From: CAZTYI01 sp964466185
GTDB taxonomy: Bacteria; Chlamydiota; Chlamydiia; Chlamydiales; SM23-39
Direction of reading: 5' to 3'
DNA: 64,000 bases
Assembly (NCBI GenBank): GCA_964466185.1
Contig: CAYXMS010000003.1
Span: forward strand, 14,262-78,261
The notes beneath the pieces were generated by a model that saw only the letters and a list, made by a program, of their open reading frames with translations, had not been told where the DNA came from and ran no database searches. Shown in pieces: positions 52,870 to 61,543 of this stretch (positions are counted from its first letter, which is position 1; the number at the start of each line of letters is the position of its first letter). The position numbers and the translations under genes were made by a program.

Positions 52870-55005
52870 TTATGTTTTTAAAAGTGCTTTGTGAGAAAGC
52901 TTAATTTGTCCTCTGTCATTGACATCAATAACTTTGACGTCTAATTTATCGCCTTCTTTAAACATCTGGCTTAAATTATCTATTCTTGAATGTGATAGTT
53001 CAGAGATGTGACATAAGCCTTCTTTAGCCAATATTTTTACAAAAAGGCCAAACGGTTTGATGCCTGTAATAATGCCGTTATATATTTTACCGATTTCTAC
53101 ATCATCGACAATATCATGAATCATTTTTTGGGCTTTTTCCAGGCTCTGAGCATTTTGGGCTGCAATAGAAACTATGCCATCGTCATTAATATCAACTTCT
53201 GCTCCAGTTTCTTCTATAATAGCTTTAATTTGTTTGCCTCCCGGCCCAATGACCATGCCTATCTTGCTAGGTTTAATTTGCATGCTGATAATTTGTGGCG
53301 CATGGATTGATAAAGACTCTCTTGGTTTTGGGCAGGCTTCTAGCATTTTGCTTAAAATATGCTGTCTACCTTTTTTAGCTTGAGTTAGGGCATGGCGCAT
53401 AATTTCGTGGGTAATGCCTTCTACTTTGATGTCCATTTGAAAAGCAGTTATGCCTTCTTGAGCTCCGGTTATTTTAAAGTCCATATCGCCAAGTGCATCT
53501 TCTAATCCTAGAATATCAGAAAGTATTTTGAATTTGCCATCTTCTATAATCAGCCCCATGGCAATGCCGGATACGGGTTTTTTAATAGGCACACCGCCTT
53601 CCATTAAAGCCAGGCAGCAGCCGCATACAGAAGCCATGGATGAAGATCCGTTAGATTCTGTAATGTTAGATTCCATTCTAATTACATAAGGAAATTCTGT
53701 AGCTTTAGGCAGGATAGCATGTAAGGCTTTTTCTGCTAATTTGCCGTGGCCAATTTCTCTTCTGTTTGGAGGACCGCTTCTGCCGACTTCTCCGACAGAA
53801 AAGGGAGGGAAAAAATATTGCAGATAGAATCTTGATTCGCCTTCTCCATGTAGATCTTCATAGCGTTCTGCCATGTTTTCGGGGCCTAATGTGCAAACAG
53901 CAATGCTTTGGGTTTCTCCTCTGGTAAAAATAGCAGAGCCATGAGTTCTGGGAAGCATGGAAAGATCTATGGATATGGGTCTGATTTCATTTAGATCTCT
54001 GCCATCTACTCGTTTGTTTTCTTGCAGGATCATTTGGCGCATTAGTTGGGAAGAGAGATTTTTGAAAACAATTTCTAAATCTCTTTTAGCAAATTTGCCT
54101 TGTTCTAGTTCTTGTTGATCTTGCGCTAACAGGTTTTCTAAAAGAGCTTCTTTAATATTGGCAAATTTTTCTTCTCTTTCTTGTTTGTCCTTGATTTGCA
54201 AAGCTTCTTTAATTTTAGCTTCTGTTAGTTCGGAGACTTGTTCTTTTATGTTGTCGGGCATTTTATGAATTGTTGTCAGGTCTTTTTCTTTGCCGATTTG
54301 TTTTTGCCATTGGGCCAGTCCCTGACAGATTTTTTTAATATATTGATGGCCAAAATCTACTGCATCCAAGATCTGTTCTTCTGTTAAGAATTGGCAAGAG
54401 CCTTCAATCATGAGAATAGAATTTTCTGATCCTGCTAAAATTAAATCTAATTGCGATGTTTTCATTTCTTCGGGATTGGGATTTAAAATATAATGTCCAT
54501 TGGCAAAACCTACACGTACAGCTCCGATAGGTTTAATAAAAGGAATGTCTGAAATAGTTAATGCTGCAGAGGTGGCGCAAATTGCCAAGATATCTGGTAT
54601 ATGCAGGCCATCATAAGAATAGACATAAGACAAAATCTGAACTTCGTTGTAGTATCCCTCAGGGAAGAGCGGTCTGATTGTACGATCAATAAAGCGGCAA
54701 GTAAGAATTTCATTTTTAGTAGGTCTGCCTTCTCTTTTTATAAAGCCGCCTAAAGTTTTGCCGACTGAAGAAAATTTTTCCTGGTAATCTACGCGCAGGG
54801 GAAAAAAATCAATGTTTTCGGAAGCTGTTTTAGATTTACAGGCGGAGGATAAAATAGTTGTTTCTCCGCAGTGCAGCATAATAGAGCCATTGGCTTGACG
54901 GGCTACTTTGCCGGTTTCAAAAATTAGCTCTTTACCGTTTAAATCGATAATTAAGCGGTTATTTTGAATTGTGATGTCTGAATTGGTTAAATTTTGTTTG
55001 TTCAA
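52870..55005 (-). CDS. pnp: polyribonucleotide nucleotidyltransferase (PNPase)
   Basis: 711 aa. Phosphorolytic 3'-5' exoribonuclease of mRNA decay. Two RNase PH domains (first with FFPLRVDYQEKFSSVGKTLGGFIKREGRP, second with RTHGSAIFTRGETQSIAVCTLG and the catalytic Asp region LGDMDFKITG) are followed by a KH domain (IGMVIGPGGKQIKAIIEETGAEVDI, about 570) and an S1 domain (GKIYNGIITGIKPFGLFVKI to the end). The start is TTG at 55005, set by AGGAGA at good spacing. rpsO lies upstream; rpsO-pnp is the usual order and PNPase often controls this transcript. Confidence 0.98.
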   Translation of the reverse strand: MNKQNLTNSDITIQNNRLIIDLNGKELIFETGKVARQANGSIMLHCGETTILSSACKSKTASENIDFFPLRVDYQEKFSSVGKTLGGFIKREGRPTKNEILTCRFIDRTIRPLFPEGYYNEVQILSYVYSYDGLHIPDILAICATSAALTISDIPFIKPIGAVRVGFANGHYILNPNPEEMKTSQLDLILAGSENSILMIEGSCQFLTEEQILDAVDFGHQYIKKICQGLAQWQKQIGKEKDLTTIHKMPDNIKEQVSELTEAKIKEALQIKDKQEREEKFANIKEALLENLLAQDQQELEQGKFAKRDLEIVFKNLSSQLMRQMILQENKRVDGRDLNEIRPISIDLSMLPRTHGSAIFTRGETQSIAVCTLGPENMAERYEDLHGEGESRFYLQYFFPPFSVGEVGRSGPPNRREIGHGKLAEKALHAILPKATEFPYVIRMESNITESNGSSSMASVCGCCLALMEGGVPIKKPVSGIAMGLIIEDGKFKILSDILGLEDALGDMDFKITGAQEGITAFQMDIKVEGITHEIMRHALTQAKKGRQHILSKMLEACPKPRESLSIHAPQIISMQIKPSKIGMVIGPGGKQIKAIIEETGAEVDINDDGIVSIAAQNAQSLEKAQKMIHDIVDDVEIGKIYNGIITGIKPFGLFVKILAKEGLCHISELSHSRIDNLSQMFKEGDKLDVKVIDVNDRGQIKLSHKALLKT

Positions 55006-55197
55006 GGGGGTGTCTCCTTATTTTTAGGAATTGAAAAAAGGAGAATAGAAAATCAGAAAGAAAGCTTTAAAAATGGTTTTTTAACAGCGATAAAATTTAA
55101 AGATTTTTTTCTGCTCTCTATTCTCATTTTTTATAGTATTTTAATAATATTAATTTAGTTTGGTGTTGGACAATAGGATTGCATCTATTATTTATTT

Positions 55198-55467
55198 TTA
55201 TTTTCTTAAATTTAAACGAGAGATTAAAGTTTGATAGCGTTTGGTATCTGTTGAATTTAAGTAATCTAAAAGTTTTCTTCTTTGTCCTACTAGTTTTAAA
55301 AGAGCCAATCTGGAATTATTATCTTTAGGGGACATTTTTAAATGTTCCGTCAGTTCTGTAATCCGTTCTGTTAAGATGGCAATTTGCACATCAGCAGATC
55401 CTGTATCTTTTTCATGTAATTGAAATTTTTTAGTAATTTCTTCTTTGGTTCCTTTATCTAGTGACAT
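55198..55467 (-). CDS. rpsO: 30S ribosomal protein S15
   Basis: 89 aa, exact family length. KFQLHEKDTGSADVQIAILTERITELTEHLKMSPKDNNSRLALLKLVGQRRKLLDYLNSTD is textbook S15, which binds helix 22 of 16S rRNA early in assembly. AGGGAG precedes ATG 55467 by ten bases. A good promoter lies upstream; pnp follows after 192 bases on the same strand. Confidence 0.98.
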   Translation of the reverse strand: MSLDKGTKEEITKKFQLHEKDTGSADVQIAILTERITELTEHLKMSPKDNNSRLALLKLVGQRRKLLDYLNSTDTKRYQTLISRLNLRK

Positions 55468-55532
55468 GAGAATTTTTCTCCCTATCGTTGGTTAAAATGG
55501 GAACTTTTATTAAAAAATAAGTTCGATTAATA

Positions 55533-55561
55533 ATTATATAACAAAGAGAATAAGTTAGCAA
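55533..55561 (-). promoter_or_regulatory. sigma-70-type promoter for rpsO(-pnp)
   Basis: On the minus strand TTGCTA (55561-55556) is separated by exactly 17 bases from TATAAT (55538-55533), 66 bases before the rpsO ATG. This is close to consensus and in the right place for rpsO and pnp. Confidence 0.7.
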
Positions 55562-55637
55562 CTGAAATAGCATTTGGCTTTAGTCAAATTGCATGTTAAA
55601 CTCAGTTTTTATAAATTTCTGATTTGAAAAAAATAGT

Positions 55638-55666
55638 TTGAATGAACTTTATAAATAAAATAAAAT
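55638..55666 (+). promoter_or_regulatory. candidate promoter for tadA
   Basis: TTGAAT (55638-55643), 17 bases, then TAAAAT (55661-55666), 60 bases before the tadA ATG. In an AT-rich gap such matches arise easily, so the call is tentative. Confidence 0.4.
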
Positions 55667-55726
55667 AGCTAATGAAATAGTTTAAACCAATTAATAGTAA
55701 TTTGAAAATTAAAAAGGATTTTTAAA

Positions 55727-56248
55727 ATGAGTCTTTCTGCGAAAGAATTGGACATTTATTTTATGGGGCAGGCTTTGAAAGAAGCTCAAAAAGCTTATTT
55801 GGAAGATGAAGTTCCGGTAGGTTCTGTTATAGTGATTAAAAATAAGATAATAGCTAAAGGCTATAATCAGGTAGAGCTTTTGAAAGATGCTACTGCCCAT
55901 GCGGAAATACTGGCAATTACTTCGGCATCTGCTGAAATTGGGGATTGGAGGCTTGCGGAGGCTACTTTATATTGTACCTTAGAGCCATGTTTGATGTGTG
56001 CAGGCGCTATGTTTGCCAGCCGGATTAAAAGGCTGGTTTGGGGGGCGGAAGATTTGCGTTTAGGAGTAAATGGCAGTTGGAAAGATGTGTTCGGCCAAGG
56101 CAAAAACAAATATCCTTTGCATCAAATAGAAGTTACGAAACATATTTTGAAAGCAGAGTCTGCTTTTCTTCTCAAAGAATTTTTTCAGAAAAAACGCCGG
56201 GAAAAAACAGCTGTTGTTTGTGGTGGCCGGTATGATAGCTTATACTGA
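55727..56248 (+). CDS. tadA: tRNA-specific adenosine deaminase
   Basis: 173 aa. Deaminates A34 of tRNA-Arg(ACG) to inosine. The zinc deaminase motifs are TAHAEILAI (HAE, near residue 63) and CTLEPCLMCAGAM (PCxxC, near 93), preceded by EVPVGSVIVIKNKIIAKGYN. VWGAEDLRLGVNGS follows. The tail (KKRREKTAVVCGGRYDSLY) extends a little past the E. coli protein. ATG 55727 has AAGGA upstream. Position after ftsH-pnp-rpsO copies the chlamydial order. Positions 56249-56447 have no feature I can support. Confidence 0.95.
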   Translation: MSLSAKELDIYFMGQALKEAQKAYLEDEVPVGSVIVIKNKIIAKGYNQVELLKDATAHAEILAITSASAEIGDWRLAEATLYCTLEPCLMCAGAMFASRIKRLVWGAEDLRLGVNGSWKDVFGQGKNKYPLHQIEVTKHILKAESAFLLKEFFQKKRREKTAVVCGGRYDSLY

Positions 56249-56447
56249 CTCACTCTTTATGTATAAATCTGAAGCGGTTCTAGGAACAAGATATTATGTT
56301 CTTTATAGCTCTTAGCATATTGCTTACAACATCCATAGCCTTGAATAACAACGATTTTCCTTTAATATATGATAAATTTTATTCTTTATTAATTTTTTTT
56401 AGGATAAGGGGCTTGTGTTGTGTCTTTTTTTTGTCAATTGTTCTTTC

Positions 56448-57128
56448 CTAAGAGGGAGGGCTTCTTTTTAACAATTGTGTTAACGGATATTCAAATCTGT
56501 CAAGAGCCGTAAAAGGGCTTTGTTTATGCCAAATCAACAGGATATAAAAATAGGTAAAAGCAACTCCTGTCAAATCTAAAATAGCAATGGAATAAGCTCC
56601 CAGATAAAGATCATAAAACAGTCTGATGACGATTAAATTGAGAACTAGCCATTTGGCCTGTACGGTTTTTTGTAAAAGGGCCATGTGTATTTTGACGTTG
56701 CCGGAGGTTATTAACCAGGCTGTGGCCGCAGAGCAAATTAAAATATTTAATCCAAAAAGAAAAAAAGGTTTGAAAAGCATTAAGCCAAAAGCTACAGCTG
56801 CAGAAAAAACAGTTAAAAAGAAAAAGTAAAAGAAAAATTGCCAGGTTCCTTTGTAATCGATAATAAAAGAAGCGCAAAACCAGAAAATGTATAAGTTGAT
56901 CGCTAATCGTAGTATGAATCCTATGGAAACAGAAGGGTGGGGGAGCAGAAAAATATAGCTAAAAAACTGCCAAAAGTAGTTTTGGTCCCAAGCATAAGGT
57001 GAAAGAGTCAAAAAAAAGCTTGTTCTTCCGCTGGGGTCAATAGCTGTTAAAATGGAGAAAAAAGCGATTAAAATGAGTAGAAAATTCAAAAATTTTTTTT
57101 TGAAAACAATAATTTTAGTTTGTTTCAT
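56448..57128 (-). CDS. rhomboid-like membrane protein lacking the catalytic serine
   Basis: 226 aa with six hydrophobic segments. Layout recalls rhomboid/derlin proteins: a first helix (FLLILIAFFSILTAI), an amphipathic L1-like loop with YFWQFFSYIFLLPHPS (W..FSY.F.H pattern), and FGLNILICSAATAW where active rhomboids have GxSG. The Ser is replaced (GLNI) and no catalytic His is evident, so it would be a non-protease member, if homologous. In Chlamydia a hypothetical membrane protein follows tadA. The C-terminus is basic. Family assignment is tentative; the membrane protein call is firm. Confidence 0.6.
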   Translation of the reverse strand: MKQTKIIVFKKKFLNFLLILIAFFSILTAIDPSGRTSFFLTLSPYAWDQNYFWQFFSYIFLLPHPSVSIGFILRLAINLYIFWFCASFIIDYKGTWQFFFYFFFLTVFSAAVAFGLMLFKPFFLFGLNILICSAATAWLITSGNVKIHMALLQKTVQAKWLVLNLIVIRLFYDLYLGAYSIAILDLTGVAFTYFYILLIWHKQSPFTALDRFEYPLTQLLKRSPPS

Positions 57129-57441
57129 AAGCTTATTTAAAAAATTGTGAGTATAGTGTTATGTTGTTGTGTGTTTTTGGTGTTTAATATTGATACAATT
57201 TGTAACATTTATCAATATAATATTGCTAATGTTATATTATTTTTTCAGTTGTTTTACTGGAAATTCGTGAAGCTATTATTAAATTTTTTTTAAATTTTTA
57301 AAAGGTTTAAAGGCCTATAAAAAATTTAAAATGTATAGAGATTTTTTTTCCTTGTCTTTTTCATAGCATATTTTTGTAAAAATTAGTAGAATATATTCAA
57401 AACTCATTTTTTAATATTTAAATTTAAAGGCTAACAACGTT
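57129..57441. other. AT-rich divergent gap with an 8-bp inverted repeat
   Basis: 313 bases between divergent genes. TATTGATA (57188-57195) and TATCAATA (57210-57217) form a perfect 8-bp inverted repeat with a 14-base spacer, a possible operator or chance in AT-rich DNA. It must contain the promoter for the long rpmE-rplS operon, but no consensus pair is convincing; GAATATATTC occurs about 50 bases before rpmE. Nothing else seen. Confidence 0.35.
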
Positions 57442-57816
57442 ATGAAAAAGAAAATCCATCCCAAATACCAGACAGTTCTTTTTGTTGATTCTTCTACAGG
57501 CGATAAATTTCTTTGCGGTACTACTTTGCAGCCGGAAGAGACAGCAGAATTTGAAGGCAAGGAATATCCTGTTTACAGGGTACCTGTTTCTTCTGCCTCT
57601 CATCCTTTTTTTACCGGCAGCAATCAGTTTATTGATACAGAGGGCCGGGTTGATAAATTTACCAAGCGCTATCAAGCTAAAAAAGCCCAAGTGCAAAAAG
57701 CCCAAAAGGCTGTTCAAGAAGCTCAAGCTGTATCTAAAAAGAAAAAAGCAGCTTCTACTAAAGTTAAGTCTAAGACGGTAAAAACTAAAGTTAAGCCGGT
57801 TTCCAAGAAAAAGTAA
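57442..57816 (+). CDS. rpmE2: 50S ribosomal protein L31, type B, with basic C-terminal extension
   Basis: 124 aa. KKKIHPKYQTVLFVDSSTGDKFLCGTTL, YPVYRVPVSSASHPFFTGSNQFIDTEGRVDKFTKRY is L31. The zinc-binding CxxC pairs of type A are absent, which makes it the C-minus (type B, YkgM-like) form. After residue 80 comes a Lys/Ala/Val-rich low-complexity tail of 45 residues (VQKAQKAVQEAQAV, then KKKKAAST), longer than usual and probably RNA-binding. First gene of the operon with prfA, prmC, ffh, rpsP, trmD and rplS. Confidence 0.93.
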   Translation: MKKKIHPKYQTVLFVDSSTGDKFLCGTTLQPEETAEFEGKEYPVYRVPVSSASHPFFTGSNQFIDTEGRVDKFTKRYQAKKAQVQKAQKAVQEAQAVSKKKKAASTKVKSKTVKTKVKPVSKKK

Positions 57817-57843
57817 ATTAACAGCTAAATTGATTAAAAATGT

Positions 57844-58911
57844 ATGCGGGCTAAGATAGAAAAGCTGCTTTCTAGATTTCAGGAAGTGGAAAAGCAGCTT
57901 AGTGATCCTGATACTGTTAAGGATCAGCAGCTTTATAAAAAGCTGATGCAAGAATATGCGTATTTAAAACAGGTTAAAGCAGCAGCTGAATATTTATATA
58001 AAGTAGAAAATGAGCTTAACAAGAACAAAGATCTTTTAATTAAAGAAAAAGACAGCGGTTTAATCGATTTGATTAAAGAAGAACTGGAAGATCTGGAAAA
58101 AGAAAAAAGCGCTACTGAAAAAAAACTGCAGAATTTACTAGTTCCTCCTGATCCTAGAGACAGCTGTGACATTTTAGTAGAGCTGCGTGCAGGCACAGGC
58201 GGAGAAGAAGCTGCTTTATTTGTTGCCAATTGTGTTAAAATGTATCGTGGATATGCTGGGCAAAAGGGTTGGAAAGTAGAGACGATTTCGTTGGCGGAGT
58301 CTGATTTAGGCGGTTTTAAAGAATATATAATGGGTATTTCCGGTGAAAATGTTTTTCGTTTAATGCATTATGAAGCAGGCACGCATCGTGTTCAGAGAGT
58401 GCCTGAGACTGAAAGCTCCGGCCGTCTGCATACTTCTGCCATTACAGTAGCAGTTTTATTAGAGCCGAATGAGCAGGATCAAAAGCAGATAATTGATGAA
58501 AAAGAATTGAATATAGATACCTTTAGGGCTTCTGGAGCAGGCGGTCAGCATGTGAATACAACGGATTCGGCGGTAAGGATTTTGCATAAGCCGTCGGGGC
58601 TGGTTGTTGTTTGCCAAGACGAGCGCAGCCAGCATAAAAACAAAGCTAAGGCGCTGCGTATTTTAGCGGCGCGTTTAACTCAGAAAAAAATGGAAGAGCA
58701 GCAAAAACAGATGTCTGAATTGCGCTCGGGACAAATTGGTACGGGGGATAGGTCGGGAAGGATTCGCACTTACAACTTTCCCCAAAACAGGGTAACAGAT
58801 CATCGGATTGATTTGACTTTGCATAATTTAGATCAGGTTATGCAGGGTAATTTAGATGAGTTGACGAATGCTTTAGTGACTTTTTATTATCAGCAAAAGC
58901 TTTCTTCTTAA
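57844..58911 (+). CDS. prfA: peptide chain release factor 1
   Basis: 355 aa. Terminates translation at UAA and UAG. Long N-terminal helical domain, then VELRAGTGGEEAALF, HYEAGTHRVQRVPETESSGRLHTSA (the tripeptide determinant, here P-E-T where P-A/V-T is common) and the catalytic loop RASGAGGQHVNTTDSAVRI with GGQ near residue 230. SGRIRTYNFPQNRVTDHRIDLTLHNL completes domain 3. Its modifier PrmC is encoded next. Start ATG 57844, 27 bases after rpmE2. Confidence 0.97.
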   Translation: MRAKIEKLLSRFQEVEKQLSDPDTVKDQQLYKKLMQEYAYLKQVKAAAEYLYKVENELNKNKDLLIKEKDSGLIDLIKEELEDLEKEKSATEKKLQNLLVPPDPRDSCDILVELRAGTGGEEAALFVANCVKMYRGYAGQKGWKVETISLAESDLGGFKEYIMGISGENVFRLMHYEAGTHRVQRVPETESSGRLHTSAITVAVLLEPNEQDQKQIIDEKELNIDTFRASGAGGQHVNTTDSAVRILHKPSGLVVVCQDERSQHKNKAKALRILAARLTQKKMEEQQKQMSELRSGQIGTGDRSGRIRTYNFPQNRVTDHRIDLTLHNLDQVMQGNLDELTNALVTFYYQQKLSS

Positions 58912-58953
58912 TTTTTTTATTTTACATTTTTATGGGAATATATACTTGAAAAT

Positions 58954-59841
58954 ATGCAGGAAAAGCCGTCTTTAAAAAACTTGTTGGATAAAGCTTATAT
59001 TTTTTTGAAAGATAAGCAGGTTGCAGATTGGAAATTTTCTGCAGAAGAAATTTTTGCTGATTTTTTAAATCTTAAAAAAAATGAGTTATTTTTACATTTA
59101 GCAGAGGTAGAAGAAAAAAAAGTTTCTCCAAAAGTGGAAAATCAAATTTTTAAAAAAATAAAACGAAGGGGGCAAAGAGAGCCTCTTCAATACCTTGTAA
59201 AAACCTGGCCTTTTTATAATGTTAATTTAAAGCTTGCCAAAGATGTATTGATTCCTCGTCCAGAGACAGAATATTTGGTTGATTTGATAGTTGGAAAATT
59301 GAAATTAGAAAAAGAAAAATCAAAAAACGGACTGCAGGGCAGGGTTTTATGGGATCTATGTACAGGTTCTGGAGCAATTGCCATTGCTTTAAAAAAAAAA
59401 TTCCCAGATTTAAAAGTGATAGCATCTGATATTTCTTTAAAAACGTTAAAGATTGCTCAAAAAAATGCTTTATTAAATCAAGTTCAAATTGAATTTGTAC
59501 AAGGAGATCTTTTTCAGCCGTTTTCGAAAAAGAAAAAAGCGGATTTTATTGTTTGTAATCCGCCGTATGTTTCCGAGAAGGAATATAAAACTTTAGAAAA
59601 AGAGCTTTTTTTCGAGCCTAAAACAGCTTTTGTAGGCGGCGTGGATGGGTTGACATTTTATAAAAGGTTGGCTGCAGAGTTAAATTTTTTTTTGAAAAAG
59701 AGTGGATTTTTATTTTTGGAGATAGGTCTTTTTCAGGAAAAGTCGGTTAAAAAATTGTTTGAGCTAAAAAAAAATAGTAGAGCTTGTATTTTAAATGATT
59801 TAACCGGCCGTAAGCGCTTCTTTTTTGTTGAATTGCAATAG
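58954..59841 (+). CDS. prmC: release factor glutamine methyltransferase
   Basis: 295 aa. Methylates the Gln of the GGQ loop in release factors; the target gene prfA is directly upstream. The N-terminal five-helix domain ends at PLQYLVKTWPFYN; the Rossmann part has LIPRPETEYLVD, LWDLCTGSGAIAIALKKKFP (SAM loop) and IVCNPPYVSEKEY (catalytic NPPY, near residue 206), then FVGGVDGLTFYKRL. Standard length and motifs. ATG 58954 lies 42 bases after prfA. Confidence 0.95.
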   Translation: MQEKPSLKNLLDKAYIFLKDKQVADWKFSAEEIFADFLNLKKNELFLHLAEVEEKKVSPKVENQIFKKIKRRGQREPLQYLVKTWPFYNVNLKLAKDVLIPRPETEYLVDLIVGKLKLEKEKSKNGLQGRVLWDLCTGSGAIAIALKKKFPDLKVIASDISLKTLKIAQKNALLNQVQIEFVQGDLFQPFSKKKKADFIVCNPPYVSEKEYKTLEKELFFEPKTAFVGGVDGLTFYKRLAAELNFFLKKSGFLFLEIGLFQEKSVKKLFELKKNSRACILNDLTGRKRFFFVELQ

Positions 59842-59897
59842 TTTTTTTAGTATTCTGATATCCTTAAGTTATTATTAAAAAACTTATTTAGTTTAAT

Positions 59898-61223
59898 ATG
59901 TTTGGCCAATTAACCAATAAACTGCAGAATTTATTTCCTTTTTTTCGTTCGGGAGAGCTGAGCGAGAAAAACATTGAAAAAGCATCTAAAGATATCAAAT
60001 TGGCGCTTTTATCTGCCGACGTTAATTACGAAGTAGCTAAATTACTAGTGGAACGGGTTAAAAGCAAAGCCTTGGGTGTCAAAGTCTTAAAAGGTCTTAA
60101 GCCAGAAGATCAGTTTGCCAAGATTATTTATGACGAGCTAGTTCTTGTAATGGGAGAAAAAGAAGCAGCTTTAGAACTGAAAAAAACTGGTCTTTCAATT
60201 ATTTTGCTTTGTGGTTTGCAGGGTTCTGGTAAAACAACTACGGCTGCCAAACTGGCCTATTTTTTTAAAAAACAGGGTAAAAAAGTAATTTTAGCTGCCT
60301 GTGATTTACAAAGGCCGGCGGCGGTAGAACAGCTGCAAAAATTATCTTCTTCTATCAATGTTCCGGTGGTTGGTCCTGAAGTTTCTTCTCATGTTTTAAA
60401 GGTAGCTGAAAAAGCTAAAGAGGCGGCTGAGAAAGATAAAGCCGATGTGTTGATTGTAGATACAGCGGGTCGTTTGCATATTGATGACAAGTTGATGCAA
60501 GAGCTTTTGCTTTTAAAAGAAAAACTGGATCCTCAGGAAGTGCTTTTTGTTGCTTCTGCTGCTTTGGGTCAGGATTCTGTTAAGACAGCCCAGAAATTTC
60601 ATGAGCAGATTGGAATGAGTGGTTCGATTCTAACTATGTTGGATGGTTCGGCTAGGGCGGGAGCGGCTATTTCCATTAATGAAGTTACTAAAAAACCGCT
60701 TAAATTTGAAGGAGTAGGGGAAAAACTAACCGATTTGCAAATTTTCAATCCGCAGTCTATGGCTGATCGTATTTTGGGTATGGGAGATGTGATTAATCTG
60801 GCTAAAAAGGCCGAAGAGTATATTAAAGATGATGAAAAGGCAGAGATTGAAAAAAAGATTAGAAAAGCTGATTTGAGTTATGAAGATTATTTGAAACAAA
60901 TGAACATGATCAGAAAAATGGGGCCTTTAACCTCTTTAATGAAGATGATGCCGGGTTTTTCTCAATTAAAAAATTTAGAAGGCTCAGAAAAAGAGTTAAA
61001 AAAAGTAGAGTCCATGATATTATCTATGACATCTGAAGAAAGGACTGGTCAGGATGAGCTTATTTATAGCCGTCGTAAGCGTATAGCTTTAGGCAGCGGA
61101 AGGACGGTAGATGATGTTAACCGTCTGGTTAAGAATTTTAAAAAAATTAAAAAATTATTGAAAAACATGCCGAAAGGACAGCATAACATGCAACAATTTT
61201 TAGGGGGCAACATATGGCGCTGA
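59898..61223 (+). CDS. ffh: signal recognition particle protein Ffh
   Basis: 441 aa. Binds signal sequences of nascent proteins and delivers ribosomes to FtsY. The N domain is followed by the GTPase: GLQGSGKTTTAAKLAYFF (G1), DLQRPAAVEQL (G2), VDTAGRLHID (G3), and GVGEKLTDLQIFNPQSMADRILGMGD. The guanine-specificity motif, usually TKxDGDARGG, reads TMLDGSARAG, so the Lys is Met. The M domain is Met-rich (MNMIRKMGPLTSLMKMMPG). The C-terminus overlaps rpsP by ten bases. An SRP RNA gene is not in this window. Confidence 0.96.
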   Translation: MFGQLTNKLQNLFPFFRSGELSEKNIEKASKDIKLALLSADVNYEVAKLLVERVKSKALGVKVLKGLKPEDQFAKIIYDELVLVMGEKEAALELKKTGLSIILLCGLQGSGKTTTAAKLAYFFKKQGKKVILAACDLQRPAAVEQLQKLSSSINVPVVGPEVSSHVLKVAEKAKEAAEKDKADVLIVDTAGRLHIDDKLMQELLLLKEKLDPQEVLFVASAALGQDSVKTAQKFHEQIGMSGSILTMLDGSARAGAAISINEVTKKPLKFEGVGEKLTDLQIFNPQSMADRILGMGDVINLAKKAEEYIKDDEKAEIEKKIRKADLSYEDYLKQMNMIRKMGPLTSLMKMMPGFSQLKNLEGSEKELKKVESMILSMTSEERTGQDELIYSRRKRIALGSGRTVDDVNRLVKNFKKIKKLLKNMPKGQHNMQQFLGGNIWR

Positions 61224-61543
61224 TCATTCGTTTGAGAAAGCAGGGGCGCACTAACCGACCATTTTTCCGTTTGGTTGTTACAGATTCTAGAACACCGAGA
61301 GATGGGAAGTATTTAGAGAAACTGGGCTGGTATAATCCGAAAGCTGAAACAGGGAAAAATTTGTCAGTAGATACTGAAAAAGTAAAACGCTGGGTAAATG
61401 TAGGAGCACAGTTGTCAGTAAATGCTCAAAGTCTGTTAGCGAAAACATCTCCTGATGTTTTAAAAGAGCTGATAGAAAAAAAGAAAAAGAAAGTAACCAA
61501 AAAAAGACTGCAGCGTAAAAAGCAAAAGTCTAAGCAAAAATGA
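61214..61543 (+). CDS. rpsP: 30S ribosomal protein S16
   Basis: 109 aa. IIRLRKQGRTNRPFFRLVVTDSRTPRDGKYLEKLGWYNP with VDTEKVKRWVNVGAQLS is S16, needed for 30S assembly. A Lys-rich tail of 25 residues (KKKKKVTKKRLQRKK) extends past the 82-residue E. coli protein. GGGGG before the ATG lies inside the ffh end, and the stop overlaps the trmD start by four bases, so all three are translationally coupled. Confidence 0.97.
   Translation: MALIIRLRKQGRTNRPFFRLVVTDSRTPRDGKYLEKLGWYNPKAETGKNLSVDTEKVKRWVNVGAQLSVNAQSLLAKTSPDVLKELIEKKKKKVTKKRLQRKKQKSKQK

Noticed and set aside
57424..57951. 175-codon minus-strand frame over rpmE2 and prfA
   Set aside because: Antisense to two clear genes, with a Leu/Phe-rich shadow composition.
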